Source of the DNA: Hyphomicrobiales bacterium
Lineage (GTDB): Bacteria; Pseudomonadota; Alphaproteobacteria; Rhizobiales; Beijerinckiaceae
NCBI GenBank assembly: GCA_930633525.1
Contig: CAKNFP010000001.1
Location: 1,714,001 to 1,778,000, forward strand
DNA length: 64,000 bases
Direction: 5' to 3'
Shown here: in pieces, positions 1-8,916 of the stretch
Position numbering within the stretch: the first letter of the stretch is position 1
How the letters are laid out: each line of letters starts with the position of its first letter
Notes under the pieces: generated by a model
Database searches by the model: none
The model's input: only the letters and a program-made list of their open reading frames with translations
What the model was told of the DNA's origin: nothing
Translations under genes and position numbers: made by a program

Positions 1-1209
1 CTTGATACGCTCGCCCGCCATGTCGAGCCAGTTGTGGAGATGGGCGTTGTCCGGGATGAGTTCCTTCACCTTGGCGTCCGTCTTGGCGATATCCTCCGGA
101 TCGCCCGAGAGCGCCGCCCAGCGGAACGGGCCGATGCCCCGGCAGAACAGCGGCCGGATATAGGCCGGCACGAAGCCTGGGAAGTCGAAGGCGTTGCTGA
201 CGCCTTCCTCCAGCGCCATCTGGCGGATGTTGTTGCCGTAATCGACGGTTGGGATGCCGGCGTGGAAGAAGTCGAGCATCGCCTTCACATGCACCGCCAT
301 CGAGGCCTTGGCGGCCTTGGCCACACCCTTCGGGTCGGACTGCCGGCGCTCTTCCCACTCAGCCAGCGTCCAGCCGGCCGGCAGATAACCGTTGACCGGA
401 TCGTGGGCGGAGGTCTGGTCGGTCACCGCATCGGGCTTGATGCCGCGCTTGACCATCTCGGGCAGGATTTCGGCGGCATTGCCAAGGAGCGCCACCGAGA
501 CCGGCTTCTTCTCGGCGCAGGACTTCTCGATGATCGCCAGTGCCTCATCCAGCGTATCGGCCTTCAAGTCGACATAGCCCGTGCGCAGGCGGAAATCGAT
601 GCGGCTCGGCTGGCATTCGATCGCCAGGCACGAGGCGCCGGCCATGGTCGCCGCGAGCGGCTGCGCGCCGCCCATGCCCCCGAGACCGGCGGTGAGGATC
701 CACTTGCCGGCGAGACTGCCGCCGAAATGCTGGCGGCCCATCTCCACGAAGGTCTCGTAGGTGCCCTGCAAGATGCCCTGGGCGCCGATGTAGATCCACG
801 AACCCGCAGTCATCTGGCCGTACATGGCCAGACCCTTCTTGTCGAGTTCGTTGAAATGGTCCCAGGTCGCCCAGTGCGGCACGAGGTTCGAATTGGCGAT
901 CAGGACGCGCGGCGCATCCTTATGGGTGCGGAACACGCCGACCGGCTTGCCGGACTGGACAAGCAGGGTCTGGTCGTCCTCGAGCCGGCGCAGCGCGGCA
1001 ACGATGCGGTCGAAGCTCTCCCAGTCGCGCGCGGCGCGGCCGATGCCGCCATAGACGACGAGCTCCTGCGGCTTCTCGGCGACATCGGGATCGAGGTTGT
1101 TCATCAGCATGCGCAAAGGGGCCTCGGTCAGCCAGCTCTTGGCGCTGATCTCGGGGCCGCGCGGGGCGCGGATGACGCGGGCATTATCGATGCGGGTCTG
1201 TGACGTCAT
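1..1209 (-). CDS. hutU: Urocanate hydratase (urocanase), C-terminus cut by window edge
   Basis: Second step of histidine breakdown: hydrates urocanate to imidazolonepropionate using tightly bound NAD, in the cytosol. Read leftward from the ATG at 1209, the protein starts [18 protein letters not shown] and contains the urocanase stretches [17 protein letters not shown] and [15 protein letters not shown], then [13 protein letters not shown] (the Rossmann-type NAD site). About 403 of the usual 550-560 residues lie inside the window. It is the last visible gene of the leftward hut operon, 13 bases after the hutG stop. The family assignment is secure; the missing end cannot be judged. Confidence 0.97.
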   Translation of the reverse strand, partial: MTSQTRIDNARVIRAPRGPEISAKSWLTEAPLRMLMNNLDPDVAEKPQELVVYGGIGRAARDWESFDRIVAALRRLEDDQTLLVQSGKPVGVFRTHKDAPRVLIANSNLVPHWATWDHFNELDKKGLAMYGQMTAGSWIYIGAQGILQGTYETFVEMGRQHFGGSLAGKWILTAGLGGMGGAQPLAATMAGASCLAIECQPSRIDFRLRTGYVDLKADTLDEALAIIEKSCAEKKPVSVALLGNAAEILPEMVKRGIKPDAVTDQTSAHDPVNGYLPAGWTLAEWEERRQSDPKGVAKAAKASMAVHVKAMLDFFHAGIPTVDYGNNIRQMALEEGVSNAFDFPGFVPAYIRPLFCRGIGPFRWAALSGDPEDIAKTDAKVKELIPDNAHLHNWLDMAGERIK

Positions 1210-1222
1210 GGGAGCGGTCCTC

Positions 1223-2047
1223 TCACGAACGCGCGAAGGCGAGTAAGGATGTCAGCAATTGGGTGAGGAAGGCGCGCATGGGCGCCGCATAGGCGGGGTC
1301 ATAGGGCGACGGCCAGTTAGTCTCGTCCACCGTGGCGGGCTCGCGCATATAGCCCCGGCAGCCGAGCTCCATCTGGACGGCATGCACGCCCGCTGCGGGG
1401 CGACCGTGGTGACGGGTGATCCAGCCACCCTTGAAGCGTCCGTTGACGACGCTGGTCTGGCCGGTGGCTGCGCAAGCATCGGCGACGAGCTGTTGCAGGG
1501 CCGGGTCGCAGCTCTTGCCGCTATTGGTGCCGATGTTGAACTGAGGAAGCTCTCCATCGAACAGCCGGGGGATAGTCGAGCGGATGGAGTGGCAGTCGTA
1601 GAGCGCCACCTTAGGATGGGCCTCCCGCAGACGCTTAAGCTCGGCGGCGAGAGCCGCCTGATAGGGCTCGAAATAGGCCGTGCGGCGGGCCGCGATGTCG
1701 GCGGCCGTCGGCTCGGCGCCGGGCCTGTACAGGGGCTCGCCGTCGAAGCTCGTCGTCGGGCAGAGTTCCGTCGTCGCCTGCCCGGGATAGAGCGAGGCGC
1801 CGCTCGGATCGCGGTTGACGTCGATCACCGTGCGCGAGATCGCGGTGTGGACGATCGTCGCGTCGAGATCGGCGGCGAAGTCATAAAGCTTGTCGATCCA
1901 CCAGTCGGCATCCTTGCGGGCCAGCCATGGCGAGACGAGGCTGCTCTCGATATCGGCCGGGATCTCCGTGCCGGTATGGGGCAGGCTGACGAGGAGCGGC
2001 GCGTTGCCGCGCCGCACCGTCAGCCAAGGGTAGGAGGCCTCCGTCAT
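1223..2047 (-). CDS. hutG: N-formylglutamate deformylase
   Basis: A 274-residue protein of the N-formylglutamate amidohydrolase family, which hydrolyses N-formylglutamate to glutamate and formate, the last step of the route that HutF opens. Visible family features are [13 protein letters not shown] near the N-terminus, [17 protein letters not shown] around residue 75, the metal-site [10 protein letters not shown] and a late [11 protein letters not shown]. It starts two bases after the hutH stop, so the genes are translationally close. Having both hutF and hutG fits the five-step histidine pathway rather than the single-step formiminoglutamase route. Confidence 0.95.
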   Translation of the reverse strand: MTEASYPWLTVRRGNAPLLVSLPHTGTEIPADIESSLVSPWLARKDADWWIDKLYDFAADLDATIVHTAISRTVIDVNRDPSGASLYPGQATTELCPTTSFDGEPLYRPGAEPTAADIAARRTAYFEPYQAALAAELKRLREAHPKVALYDCHSIRSTIPRLFDGELPQFNIGTNSGKSCDPALQQLVADACAATGQTSVVNGRFKGGWITRHHGRPAAGVHAVQMELGCRGYMREPATVDETNWPSPYDPAYAAPMRAFLTQLLTSLLAFARS

Positions 2048-2049
2048 GC

Positions 2050-3582
2050 TCAGCCCTCCAGGCCGGGCAAGGCGTGATCTGCGGCCTTGATGACCTCGCC
2101 GGCGGCGATGAGCGCGTTCGCGGCTGTCATGTCCGGGTGGAAATAGCGATCATCGACGAGCGTCGGCACGTCGCGGCGCAGCCGCGTGCGCACGGCTTCG
2201 AGCGCCGCGCTCGACGCCAGCGGCTTGTGGAAGTCGCAACCCTGCGCGGCCGCCAGCAGCTCGATGCCGAGCACGCCGGTGAGGTTGCCGGCCATGCGCA
2301 GCAGGCGGCGGGCGCCATGGGCGGCCATGGAGACATGGTCTTCCTGATTGGCCGAGGTCGGGATGGAGTCCACGCTCGCGGGGAAGGCGCTCTGCTTGTT
2401 CTCCGAGACGAGCGCGGCGGCCGTTACCTGCGGGATCATGAAGCCGGAGTTGAGGCCAGGCTTCGGGGTAAGGAAGGCAGGCAGGCGTGACAACGCGGGG
2501 TCCGTCAGCAACGTGATGCGACGCTCCGACAAGGAACCGATCTCGCAGATGGCCATGGCGATCATGTCCGCCGCGAAGGCCACGGGCTCGGCATGGAAGT
2601 TGCCGCCGGAGATCACTTCGCCGTCCTCGGCGAAGACGAGCGGATTGTCCGAGACGCCGTTCGCCTCGATGGTCAGCGTGGTGGCCGCCTGGCGCAAAAG
2701 ATCGAGGCAGGCGCCCATCACCTGCGGCTGGCAGCGCAGGCAATAGGGGTCCTGCACGCGGTCGTCGCCGGTCAGATGCGACTGGCGGATGGCGCTGCCC
2801 GCCATGAGGCTGAGCAGCACGGCGCCCACCTCGCGCTGGCCGGCATGGCCGCGCAGGTCGTGGATACGCCGATCGAAGGGGGCGTCCGAGCCGCGGGCCG
2901 CGTCGGTCGACAGGGCGCCTGTGATCAGCGCGGTCTGGAAAAGGCGCTCGGCCTCGAACAGGCCGGCCAACGCATTGGCGGTCGAGAACTGGGTGCCGTT
3001 GAGCAGGGCGAGGCCTTCCTTGGCGCCGAGCGTCAGCGGCTTCAGGCCGGCCTGCTCCAGTGCCTTGGCGGCGGGCAGACGCACGCCGTCGACGAAGGCC
3101 TCGCCGACGCCGATCATCACTGTCGTCATATGGGCGAGGGGAGCGAGGTCGCCCGAGGCGCCGACGGAACCTTGCGCGGGCACGATCGGGGTGATGCCCT
3201 TGTCGAGGAAGGCGAGCAGCATATCGATAGTTTCGAGCTTCACGCCCGAGGCGCCGCGGGCGAGGCTCGCAAGCTTCAGCGCCATCATCAGCCGCGCCAC
3301 CGGCACCGGCATCGGCTCACCGACGCCGGCGGCGTGGGAGAGCACGATGTTGCGCTGCAGGGTTTCCAGCTCGTCGAGGCCGATCTGGATCGAGGCGAGT
3401 TTCCCGAAGCCGGTGTTGATGCCGTAGATCGGCTCTCCCTTGGCGACGATGGTGGCAACGGCCTCCGCGGAACGGGCGATGGCAGGGCGCACGCCCGGGT
3501 CGAGTGCAACGCGCGCACCACGATAAATGGCGCGCCAGGCGTCCAGCGGGATCTGGCCGGGCTCAAGTGTGATCGAAGTCAT
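2050..3582 (-). CDS. hutH: Histidine ammonia-lyase
   Basis: First enzyme of histidine catabolism, removing ammonia to give urocanate. The start at 3582 gives 510 residues, the usual length; an upstream in-frame ATG would add 58 residues that lie inside hutI and look unnatural. The motif [14 protein letters not shown] near residue 140 contains the Ala-Ser-Gly that cyclises into the MIO prosthetic group. [10 protein letters not shown] and [13 protein letters not shown] are further family blocks. Its ATG overlaps the hutI TGA (ATGA), indicating coupled translation. Confidence 0.97.
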   Translation of the reverse strand: MTSITLEPGQIPLDAWRAIYRGARVALDPGVRPAIARSAEAVATIVAKGEPIYGINTGFGKLASIQIGLDELETLQRNIVLSHAAGVGEPMPVPVARLMMALKLASLARGASGVKLETIDMLLAFLDKGITPIVPAQGSVGASGDLAPLAHMTTVMIGVGEAFVDGVRLPAAKALEQAGLKPLTLGAKEGLALLNGTQFSTANALAGLFEAERLFQTALITGALSTDAARGSDAPFDRRIHDLRGHAGQREVGAVLLSLMAGSAIRQSHLTGDDRVQDPYCLRCQPQVMGACLDLLRQAATTLTIEANGVSDNPLVFAEDGEVISGGNFHAEPVAFAADMIAMAICEIGSLSERRITLLTDPALSRLPAFLTPKPGLNSGFMIPQVTAAALVSENKQSAFPASVDSIPTSANQEDHVSMAAHGARRLLRMAGNLTGVLGIELLAAAQGCDFHKPLASSAALEAVRTRLRRDVPTLVDDRYFHPDMTAANALIAAGEVIKAADHALPGLEG

Positions 3583-4826
3583 TGTCCTCTCCATACGCGC
3601 GCATGGAGCGGGCTGAACCCCATGCGATAAACGAGTTCGGCGGGACGCTCGATGTCCCATATAGCGAGGTCGCACTGCTTGCCGACCTCGATGGTGCCAA
3701 TGTGGTCCTGACGGCCGAGAGCTCTGGCTGCTTCGCGCGTTACACCGAGGAGGCATTCGTCGACGGTCATGCGCATCAGGGTCGCGGCCATGTTCATGGC
3801 GAGCAGCAGCGAGGTCAGCGGTGAGGTGCCGGGATTGCAGTCGGTCGCGACCGCCATCGGCGTGCCGTGCCGGCGGAAGGATGAGATCGGTGGCTTGTGC
3901 GTCTCACGCAGGAAATAGAAGGCGCCGGGCAGGATGACCGCGACCGTGCCTGCGGCCGCCATAGCGGCTGCGCCCTCATCGCTCGCATATTCGAGATGAT
4001 CGGCGGACAGCGCGCCAAGCCGCGCGGCAAGTGCTGCGCCGCCGAGATCCGAGAGCTGGTCGGCGTGGATCTTCACAGGCAAGCCAAGCGCCGCGGCGGC
4101 CTTGAAGAAGCGCTCGCACTGGGCGGGCGAGAAGGCGATGCCCTCGCAGAACGCATCAACCGCGTCCGCCAGCTTCTCATCAGCGACGCGCGGGAGGATG
4201 TCCTGGATCAGCACATCGATGAAGCGGTCCTGGTCGTCGAACTCGCGCGGAAGCGCATGGGCGCCGAGAAATGTCGTCACGATGTTAGCGCGCCGCAGCC
4301 CGCCGAGACGCCGCGCGGCCCGCAGCTGCTTCAGCTCCGCATCAGTCGAGAGGCCGTAGCCGGACTTGACCTCGACGGTGGTGACGCCATCCGCCATCAG
4401 GCGGTCGAGACGCGCCAGGCTCGCCGCAACCAGCATGTCCTCGCTCGCCGTGCGGGTCGCCGTCACGGTGGAATTGATGCCACCGCCCGCCCGCGAGATC
4501 TCCTCGTAGCTCGCGCCCGCAAGGCGCAGCTCGAATTCATGGCTGCGGTCGCCGCCGAAGACGAGATGGGTGTGGCAGTCGATCAACCCCGGCGTGATCC
4601 AACGGCCTTCGCAGTCAATGCGCTCCGCGTCGGGGAGCGCGGGCAGATCAGCAGCATCGCCGACATGGATGATTCGCCCGCCCTCGGCGGCGATGGCAGC
4701 GCCCTCGATAATGCCGAGGCCTTCGCTGTTGGGAGCCATCGTTGCAATGCGCGCGTTCAACCAGATGCGAGGGCTCGCCTGGGAGGAGGGAGGAGCTGCG
4801 TCAATGGCCGTTGTTTCGCCTGCCAT
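3579..4826 (-). CDS. hutI: Imidazolonepropionase
   Basis: Amidohydrolase that opens the imidazolone ring to give N-formiminoglutamate. Length 415 residues, normal for HutI. Metal and substrate motifs seen: [20 protein letters not shown] near residue 80, EVKSGYGLS, the late histidine in [13 protein letters not shown], and [12 protein letters not shown]. It is the first gene of the leftward hutI-hutH-hutG-hutU unit, and its promoter must lie in the 107-base gap shared with hutF, which contains the presumed HutC operators. Confidence 0.96.
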   Translation of the reverse strand: MAGETTAIDAAPPSSQASPRIWLNARIATMAPNSEGLGIIEGAAIAAEGGRIIHVGDAADLPALPDAERIDCEGRWITPGLIDCHTHLVFGGDRSHEFELRLAGASYEEISRAGGGINSTVTATRTASEDMLVAASLARLDRLMADGVTTVEVKSGYGLSTDAELKQLRAARRLGGLRRANIVTTFLGAHALPREFDDQDRFIDVLIQDILPRVADEKLADAVDAFCEGIAFSPAQCERFFKAAAALGLPVKIHADQLSDLGGAALAARLGALSADHLEYASDEGAAAMAAAGTVAVILPGAFYFLRETHKPPISSFRRHGTPMAVATDCNPGTSPLTSLLLAMNMAATLMRMTVDECLLGVTREAARALGRQDHIGTIEVGKQCDLAIWDIERPAELVYRMGFSPLHARVWRGQ

Positions 4827-4860
4827 GGTTTTTCACCCTCTGCTGGTCTGGCGGAAGTTG

Positions 4861-4905
4861 GGCTAAAATGCCTATACATATTCTTTGTATAGACATATAA
4901 GATGG
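4861..4905. promoter_or_regulatory. Probable HutC operators between hutI and hutF
   Basis: The gap between the divergent hut units contains a perfect inverted repeat, CTATACA (4872-4878) and TGTATAG (4886-4892), with seven bases between. Overlapping it is a second imperfect palindrome, CTTTGTATAGACATATAAG (4883-4901), which resembles known HutC sites of the CTTGTAT-ATACAAG kind. The region is AT-rich compared with its surroundings. HutC repressors release DNA on binding urocanate, so one site cluster would control both directions. Assignment is by position and motif resemblance. Confidence 0.7.
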
Positions 4906-4933
4906 TGTCAAGCGCAGTCGATGGGAGAGTGAC

Positions 4934-6304
4934 ATGGTTCTGTGGTTTCAATCGGCCCTGACGGCGGACGGCTGGCAGGACGGTGTTCGCCTCCGCATTG
5001 AGGCGGGGCGGATCGCCGCATTGGAGACCGGCGTCACCGCCGAGCCCGGTGACGAGCGTCATGCCATTGGCCTGCCAGGTCTGCCTAACCTGCATAGCCA
5101 CGCGTTCCAGCGCGGCATGGCGGGCCTTGCTGAGGTGCGCGGCGAAAGCCGCGACAGTTTCTGGAGTTGGCGGCAGGTGATGTACCGCTTCCTCGATCGG
5201 CTGACGCCCGAGGATGTGGAGGCCATCGCGGCGCTCGCCTATGCCGAGATGTTGGAGGCGGGCTTCACCCGCGTCGGAGAATTCCACTATCTGCATCACG
5301 ACTGTGATGGCGCTGCCTATGCCGATATCGGCGAGCTCAGCGCACGGATCGCCGCCGCCGCCGATGCAACCGGCATCGGCCTGACATTGCTGCCGGTGTT
5401 CTATGCCCATGCCGGTTTCGGTGGGCAGGCGCCGGCCGAGGGGCAGCGCCGCTTCATCAACTCGCTCGACCAATTCGGGCTGTTGATGGAGCGCGCGCGG
5501 GCAAGCATCAGGGATCTGCCCGCCGCCAATCTGGGCGTCGCTCCGCACAGTCTTCGGGCTGTCACGGCGGATGAATTGGTGAAAGTCCTTCAACTGGCGC
5601 CGGAAGGGCCGCTGCACATCCATGTCGCCGAACAGGTGAAGGAGGTCGAGGACAGTGTCGCCTTCAGCGGCAAGCGGCCGGTGGAATGGCTCATCGAGGC
5701 GATGGCCGCGAACGGCACCCCGCTCGACCGCCGCTGGTGCCTGATTCACGCCACGCATATGACCGAGGCTGAGACCGCGGCGCTCGCAGCCAGCGGCGCG
5801 ACCGCCGGGCTCTGTCCGTTGACCGAGGCCAATCTGGGCGACGGAATCTTTCCGGCCGATCGTTTTGTCGGCGCGGGCGGCTGTTATGGTGTCGGCACTG
5901 ATTCCAACATCCTGATCGATGTGCCCGGGGAACTTGCGATGCTCGAATACAGCCAGCGGCTGGCGCTGCGCAGCCGCAATGTGATGGCCGCCGGGGCGAA
6001 CAGGTCGACCGGGCGCAGCCTGTTCGATGCGGCGCGCCGGGGCGGAGCGCGGGCGCTGGGCGTGGCGGCGGCGGATCTTGCGGTCGGCGCGCCGGCCGAC
6101 ATCGTCTCCCTCGAGGCGGCAGCCTTCGCGGACGGGCAGCGCGAAGACCGCTTCATCGACAGCTGGATATTTGCCGCGCGCCGTCCCATTGTGGACTGCG
6201 TCTGGCGCCATGGTCGGCCGGTGGTCAAGGCTGGGCGCCACGTGGCGCGTGATGTCATCGCGGCGCGCTACCAGGCGACGCTCGCCAAGGTGCTGGCTGA
6301 ATGA
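4934..6304 (+). CDS. hutF: Formimidoylglutamate deiminase
   Basis: Amidohydrolase of 456 residues that converts N-formimino-glutamate to N-formyl-glutamate and ammonia, feeding HutG. The metal-binding LHSHAFQRGMAGL lies near residue 55, HIHVAEQVKEVEDS near 235, a histidine in LIHATHMTEAE near 275, and GVGTDSNILIDVPGE near 320. Divergent from hutI, and its stop overlaps the hutC start (ATGA). Other amidohydrolases such as guanine deaminase are similar, but the hut context and motifs fix the call. Confidence 0.95.
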   Translation: MVLWFQSALTADGWQDGVRLRIEAGRIAALETGVTAEPGDERHAIGLPGLPNLHSHAFQRGMAGLAEVRGESRDSFWSWRQVMYRFLDRLTPEDVEAIAALAYAEMLEAGFTRVGEFHYLHHDCDGAAYADIGELSARIAAAADATGIGLTLLPVFYAHAGFGGQAPAEGQRRFINSLDQFGLLMERARASIRDLPAANLGVAPHSLRAVTADELVKVLQLAPEGPLHIHVAEQVKEVEDSVAFSGKRPVEWLIEAMAANGTPLDRRWCLIHATHMTEAETAALAASGATAGLCPLTEANLGDGIFPADRFVGAGGCYGVGTDSNILIDVPGELAMLEYSQRLALRSRNVMAAGANRSTGRSLFDAARRGGARALGVAAADLAVGAPADIVSLEAAAFADGQREDRFIDSWIFAARRPIVDCVWRHGRPVVKAGRHVARDVIAARYQATLAKVLAE

Positions 6305-7059
6305 ATGATGCTGTCGCGCCCGATGCCACTACGCCGCTGAAGCGCGGACAGCACGATTCGATTCACCAGCGCATCAGGGCCGATATCGAAGGCAATATCG
6401 TGTCCGGCGCCTGGCCGCCGGGCTACCGCATTCCCTTCGAGCACGAGCTGATGCTGGAATACGGCTGCTCGCGCATGACCGTGAACAAGGTGATGTCGCG
6501 GCTGGCCGAAATCGGCCTGATCGAGCGGCGCCGCCGCGCCGGGTCCTTCGTGGCGCGTCCGCAGGTCCAGTCGGCCGTGCTCGAGATCCCGGACATCAAG
6601 GCCGAGATCATCAGGCGCGGGCAGAGCTATCGCTACGAGCTGCTTTCAAGCCGCCGCCGGCGCGCCACGCGCGAGGATCGCGAGCTTCTGGTCGTCGAGG
6701 CCGGGACGGACGTTCTCGTGCTGACCTGCCGCCACGTGGCGGCAGGCGTGCCCTTCGCCTTCGAGGAACGACGTCTCAATCTCGCCGCCGTGCCCTTGGC
6801 GGCCGAGGTCGATTTCGCGCAGGAACCGCCCGGCACATGGCTGCTCGGCCACGTGCCCTGGACGCAGGCCGAGCACCGCATCCGCTCGCTCAATGCGGGC
6901 GAAGCCTATGCCGCGCCGCTCGAAATATCGCCGGAGACGGCCTGCCTCGTGGTCGAGCGCCGCACCTGGCGCGGGGGTGAATCGATCACGCATGCCCGGC
7001 AGATTTTTCCCGGCAGCCTCTACTATATGTCGGCGACCTTCGCGCCGGCGCAGGAATAG
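6301..7059 (+). CDS. hutC: Histidine-utilisation repressor, GntR/HutC family
   Basis: A 252-residue regulator with an N-terminal winged helix-turn-helix (about residues 18-85: SIHQRIRADIEGNIVSGAWP, then YGCSRMTVNKVMSRLAEIG) and a C-terminal UTRA ligand domain (about 100-245). In known HutC proteins the ligand is urocanate, which lifts repression. It shares a transcript with hutF through a 4-base overlap, so it probably represses its own synthesis through the operators between hutI and hutF. Confidence 0.93.
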   Translation: MNDAVAPDATTPLKRGQHDSIHQRIRADIEGNIVSGAWPPGYRIPFEHELMLEYGCSRMTVNKVMSRLAEIGLIERRRRAGSFVARPQVQSAVLEIPDIKAEIIRRGQSYRYELLSSRRRRATREDRELLVVEAGTDVLVLTCRHVAAGVPFAFEERRLNLAAVPLAAEVDFAQEPPGTWLLGHVPWTQAEHRIRSLNAGEAYAAPLEISPETACLVVERRTWRGGESITHARQIFPGSLYYMSATFAPAQE

Positions 7060-7138
7060 GGTTAGGGAACATTTTCCCGTCATGCCGGGCTCGTCCCGGC
7101 CATCCCGATGAGGTGAGGCGCTGCGGCCGCCGCTTCTC

Positions 7139-7187
7139 ACCTCTCCCCGGCAGGGAGAGGTCGGACGCCCAGCGTCCGGGTGAGGGG
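7139..7187. repeat. Interspersed palindromic repeat, copy 1
   Basis: A 49-base unit reading ACCTCTCCCCGGCAGGGAGA and continuing through GGACGCCCAGCGTCCGGGTG. It holds two nested hairpins, CTCTCCC with GGGAGAG and GGACGC with GCGTCC. A nearly identical copy lies at 7288-7336. Such units are common between genes in rhizobial genomes and can act at RNA level as hairpins. Confidence 0.75.
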
Positions 7188-7210
7188 AAGCGTGCCGGCG
7201 CCGGTTGTGG

Positions 7211-7247
7211 ACCCTCACCCTGTCCCTCTCCCACTCGGGAGAAGGAA
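7211..7247. repeat. Diverged inverted copy of the same repeat
   Basis: Between the two direct copies the sequence ACCCTCACCCTGTCCCTCTC followed by GGGAGAAGGAA resembles the reverse complement of the unit (CCTCACCC...CTCTCCC...GGGAGAGG). It is shorter and lacks the GGACGC hairpin. Confidence 0.5.
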
Positions 7248-7287
7248 CGCCAGCGATTCGCCTCGCAGCCCCTATCAGGTGCTTGTT

Positions 7288-7336
7288 ACCTCTCCCCGGC
7301 GGGGAGAGGTCGGACGCCCAGCGTCCGGGTGAGGGG
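7288..7336. repeat. Interspersed palindromic repeat, copy 2
   Basis: Differs from copy 1 at one base (GGCGGGG against GGCAGGG), in the same orientation. It ends 24 bases beyond the zwf stop, so on the zwf transcript it would fold into hairpins just after the coding region and may serve as a 3' stabiliser or terminator. Confidence 0.75.
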
Positions 7337-7359
7337 GCGCCTCAGGCGAAGGCGAAGAG

Positions 7360-8838
7360 CTAAACCCCGTCCTCGTACCAGGTGCGGCCGTCGCGTTCGA
7401 TCAGGGCGATGGCGGCTGACGGCCCCCAGGTGCCGGCGGTGTAGGGCTTCGGCCCCTCGGTGGTGTTGCGCCAGGCGTCGATGATCGGGTCGACCCAGGT
7501 CCAGGCGGCTTCCACCTCGTCGCGGCGCATGAACAGCGTCTGGTTGCCGCGCACGACATCGAGGATCAGACGCTCGTAAGCATCCGGATTGCGCGCGCCG
7601 AAGGCCTCCGCGAAGGTCATGTCGAGCGGCACGTGCTGTAGCCGCATGCCGCCGGGGCCGGGATCCTTGATCATCAGCCACAGCTTCACGCCCTCGTCGG
7701 GCTGCAGGCGGATGACGAGGCGGTTGCTCTCGATGTCTCCGGCATCGCTGCCGAACATCGAATGCGGGATCTTGCGGAAGGTGACGACGATCTCGGACAC
7801 GCGGCCTGCGAGCCGCTTGCCGGTGCGCAGATAGAAGGGCACGCCCGCCCAGCGCCAGTTGGCGATCTCGGCCTTGAGCGCGACGAAGGTCGCCGTGCGG
7901 CTCGATGGCGCGCCGAGCTCTTCCAGAAAGCCCGGCACGGCCCCGCCTGCCGAGGCACCGGCCCGGTACTGGCCACGGACGGTGAGGGCGGCCGCGTTGG
8001 TGTCATCGATCGGGACGAGCGACTTCAGCACCTTGAGCTTCTCGTCGCGCACGGAATCGGCGGCGATCGAGGTGGGCGGCTCCATGGCAACGAGGCAGAG
8101 CAGTTGCAGGATGTGATTCTGCACCATGTCACGCATCGCGCCGGCTGTCTCATAATAGCCCGCCCGGCCTTCGAGCCCGAGCGACTCGGCGACGGTGATC
8201 TGCACATGATCGATATGGGCGGCGTTCCACACCGGCTCGAACAGCGTATTGGCGAAGCGAAGCGCCATCAGGTTCTGCACCGTCTCCTTACCGAGGTAAT
8301 GGTCGATGCGGTAGACGCTCTCCTCGGGGAAGACCTTGCCGACGGCGTCGTTGACGGCCCGCGCCGATTCCAGATCCTTGCCGATCGGCTTTTCCACCAC
8401 CACGCGGGTACGCTCGTCCACGAAACCATGACTGCCGATGCGCTCGCAGATCGGCCCGAAGAGATCCGGCCCGGTCGCGAGATAGAAGACGCGGATATGG
8501 CCGTTGTCCCCCGACAGGCGTTCACCAAGCTTGTCCCAGCCACGATCAGACCCCGCCTCGGTGCTGACATAGGACAGGCGGCGGAGAAAGCGGCCGAGCG
8601 GTTCCTCCTGCAGTTCATGCGCCGGCACGTGGTCGGCGATCGCCTTGCGGGCAAAGGCCTGAAACTCCCCATCACTTAAATCGCGCCGCGACGTGCCGAT
8701 GATGACGGCATCATCCGGGAGCTGTCCCGCGAGATCACGATGGAAGAGGGCGGGCAGGAGTTTGCGCTGGGCGAGATCGCCCGTTGCGCCGAAGATGACG
8801 AGGGTGAATGGCGGTACGGGGATCACGCGACTGGCCAT
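7360..8838 (-). CDS. zwf: Glucose-6-phosphate 1-dehydrogenase
   Basis: Oxidises glucose-6-phosphate to 6-phosphogluconolactone with NAD(P), entering the Entner-Doudoroff and pentose phosphate routes. 492 residues, typical. The nucleotide-binding loop VIFGATGDLAQRKLLPALF sits at about residue 12, VVEKPIGKDLESA near 145, and the active-site RIDHYLGKETVQN near 180. The usual partners pgl and edd are not beside it; eda lies 5 kb away on the other strand. Confidence 0.97.
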   Translation of the reverse strand: MASRVIPVPPFTLVIFGATGDLAQRKLLPALFHRDLAGQLPDDAVIIGTSRRDLSDGEFQAFARKAIADHVPAHELQEEPLGRFLRRLSYVSTEAGSDRGWDKLGERLSGDNGHIRVFYLATGPDLFGPICERIGSHGFVDERTRVVVEKPIGKDLESARAVNDAVGKVFPEESVYRIDHYLGKETVQNLMALRFANTLFEPVWNAAHIDHVQITVAESLGLEGRAGYYETAGAMRDMVQNHILQLLCLVAMEPPTSIAADSVRDEKLKVLKSLVPIDDTNAAALTVRGQYRAGASAGGAVPGFLEELGAPSSRTATFVALKAEIANWRWAGVPFYLRTGKRLAGRVSEIVVTFRKIPHSMFGSDAGDIESNRLVIRLQPDEGVKLWLMIKDPGPGGMRLQHVPLDMTFAEAFGARNPDAYERLILDVVRGNQTLFMRRDEVEAAWTWVDPIIDAWRNTTEGPKPYTAGTWGPSAAIALIERDGRTWYEDGV

Positions 8839-8916
8839 GCGGATATTTTCTCCTCACATACTCCGGCGGCAGCGCCGTGCTCGTTCAGACAACATTGCAT
8901 CGCAGAGGCCCTTCGG

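Noticed and set aside
880..900. GAGGTTCGAAT-like T-loop sequence
   Set aside because: Lies inside hutU coding sequence; no acceptor stem around it.
4757..6241. Long leftward frame opposite hutF
   Set aside because: Mirror of a well-supported gene; its translation has no recognisable domain and overlaps the hut operator gap.
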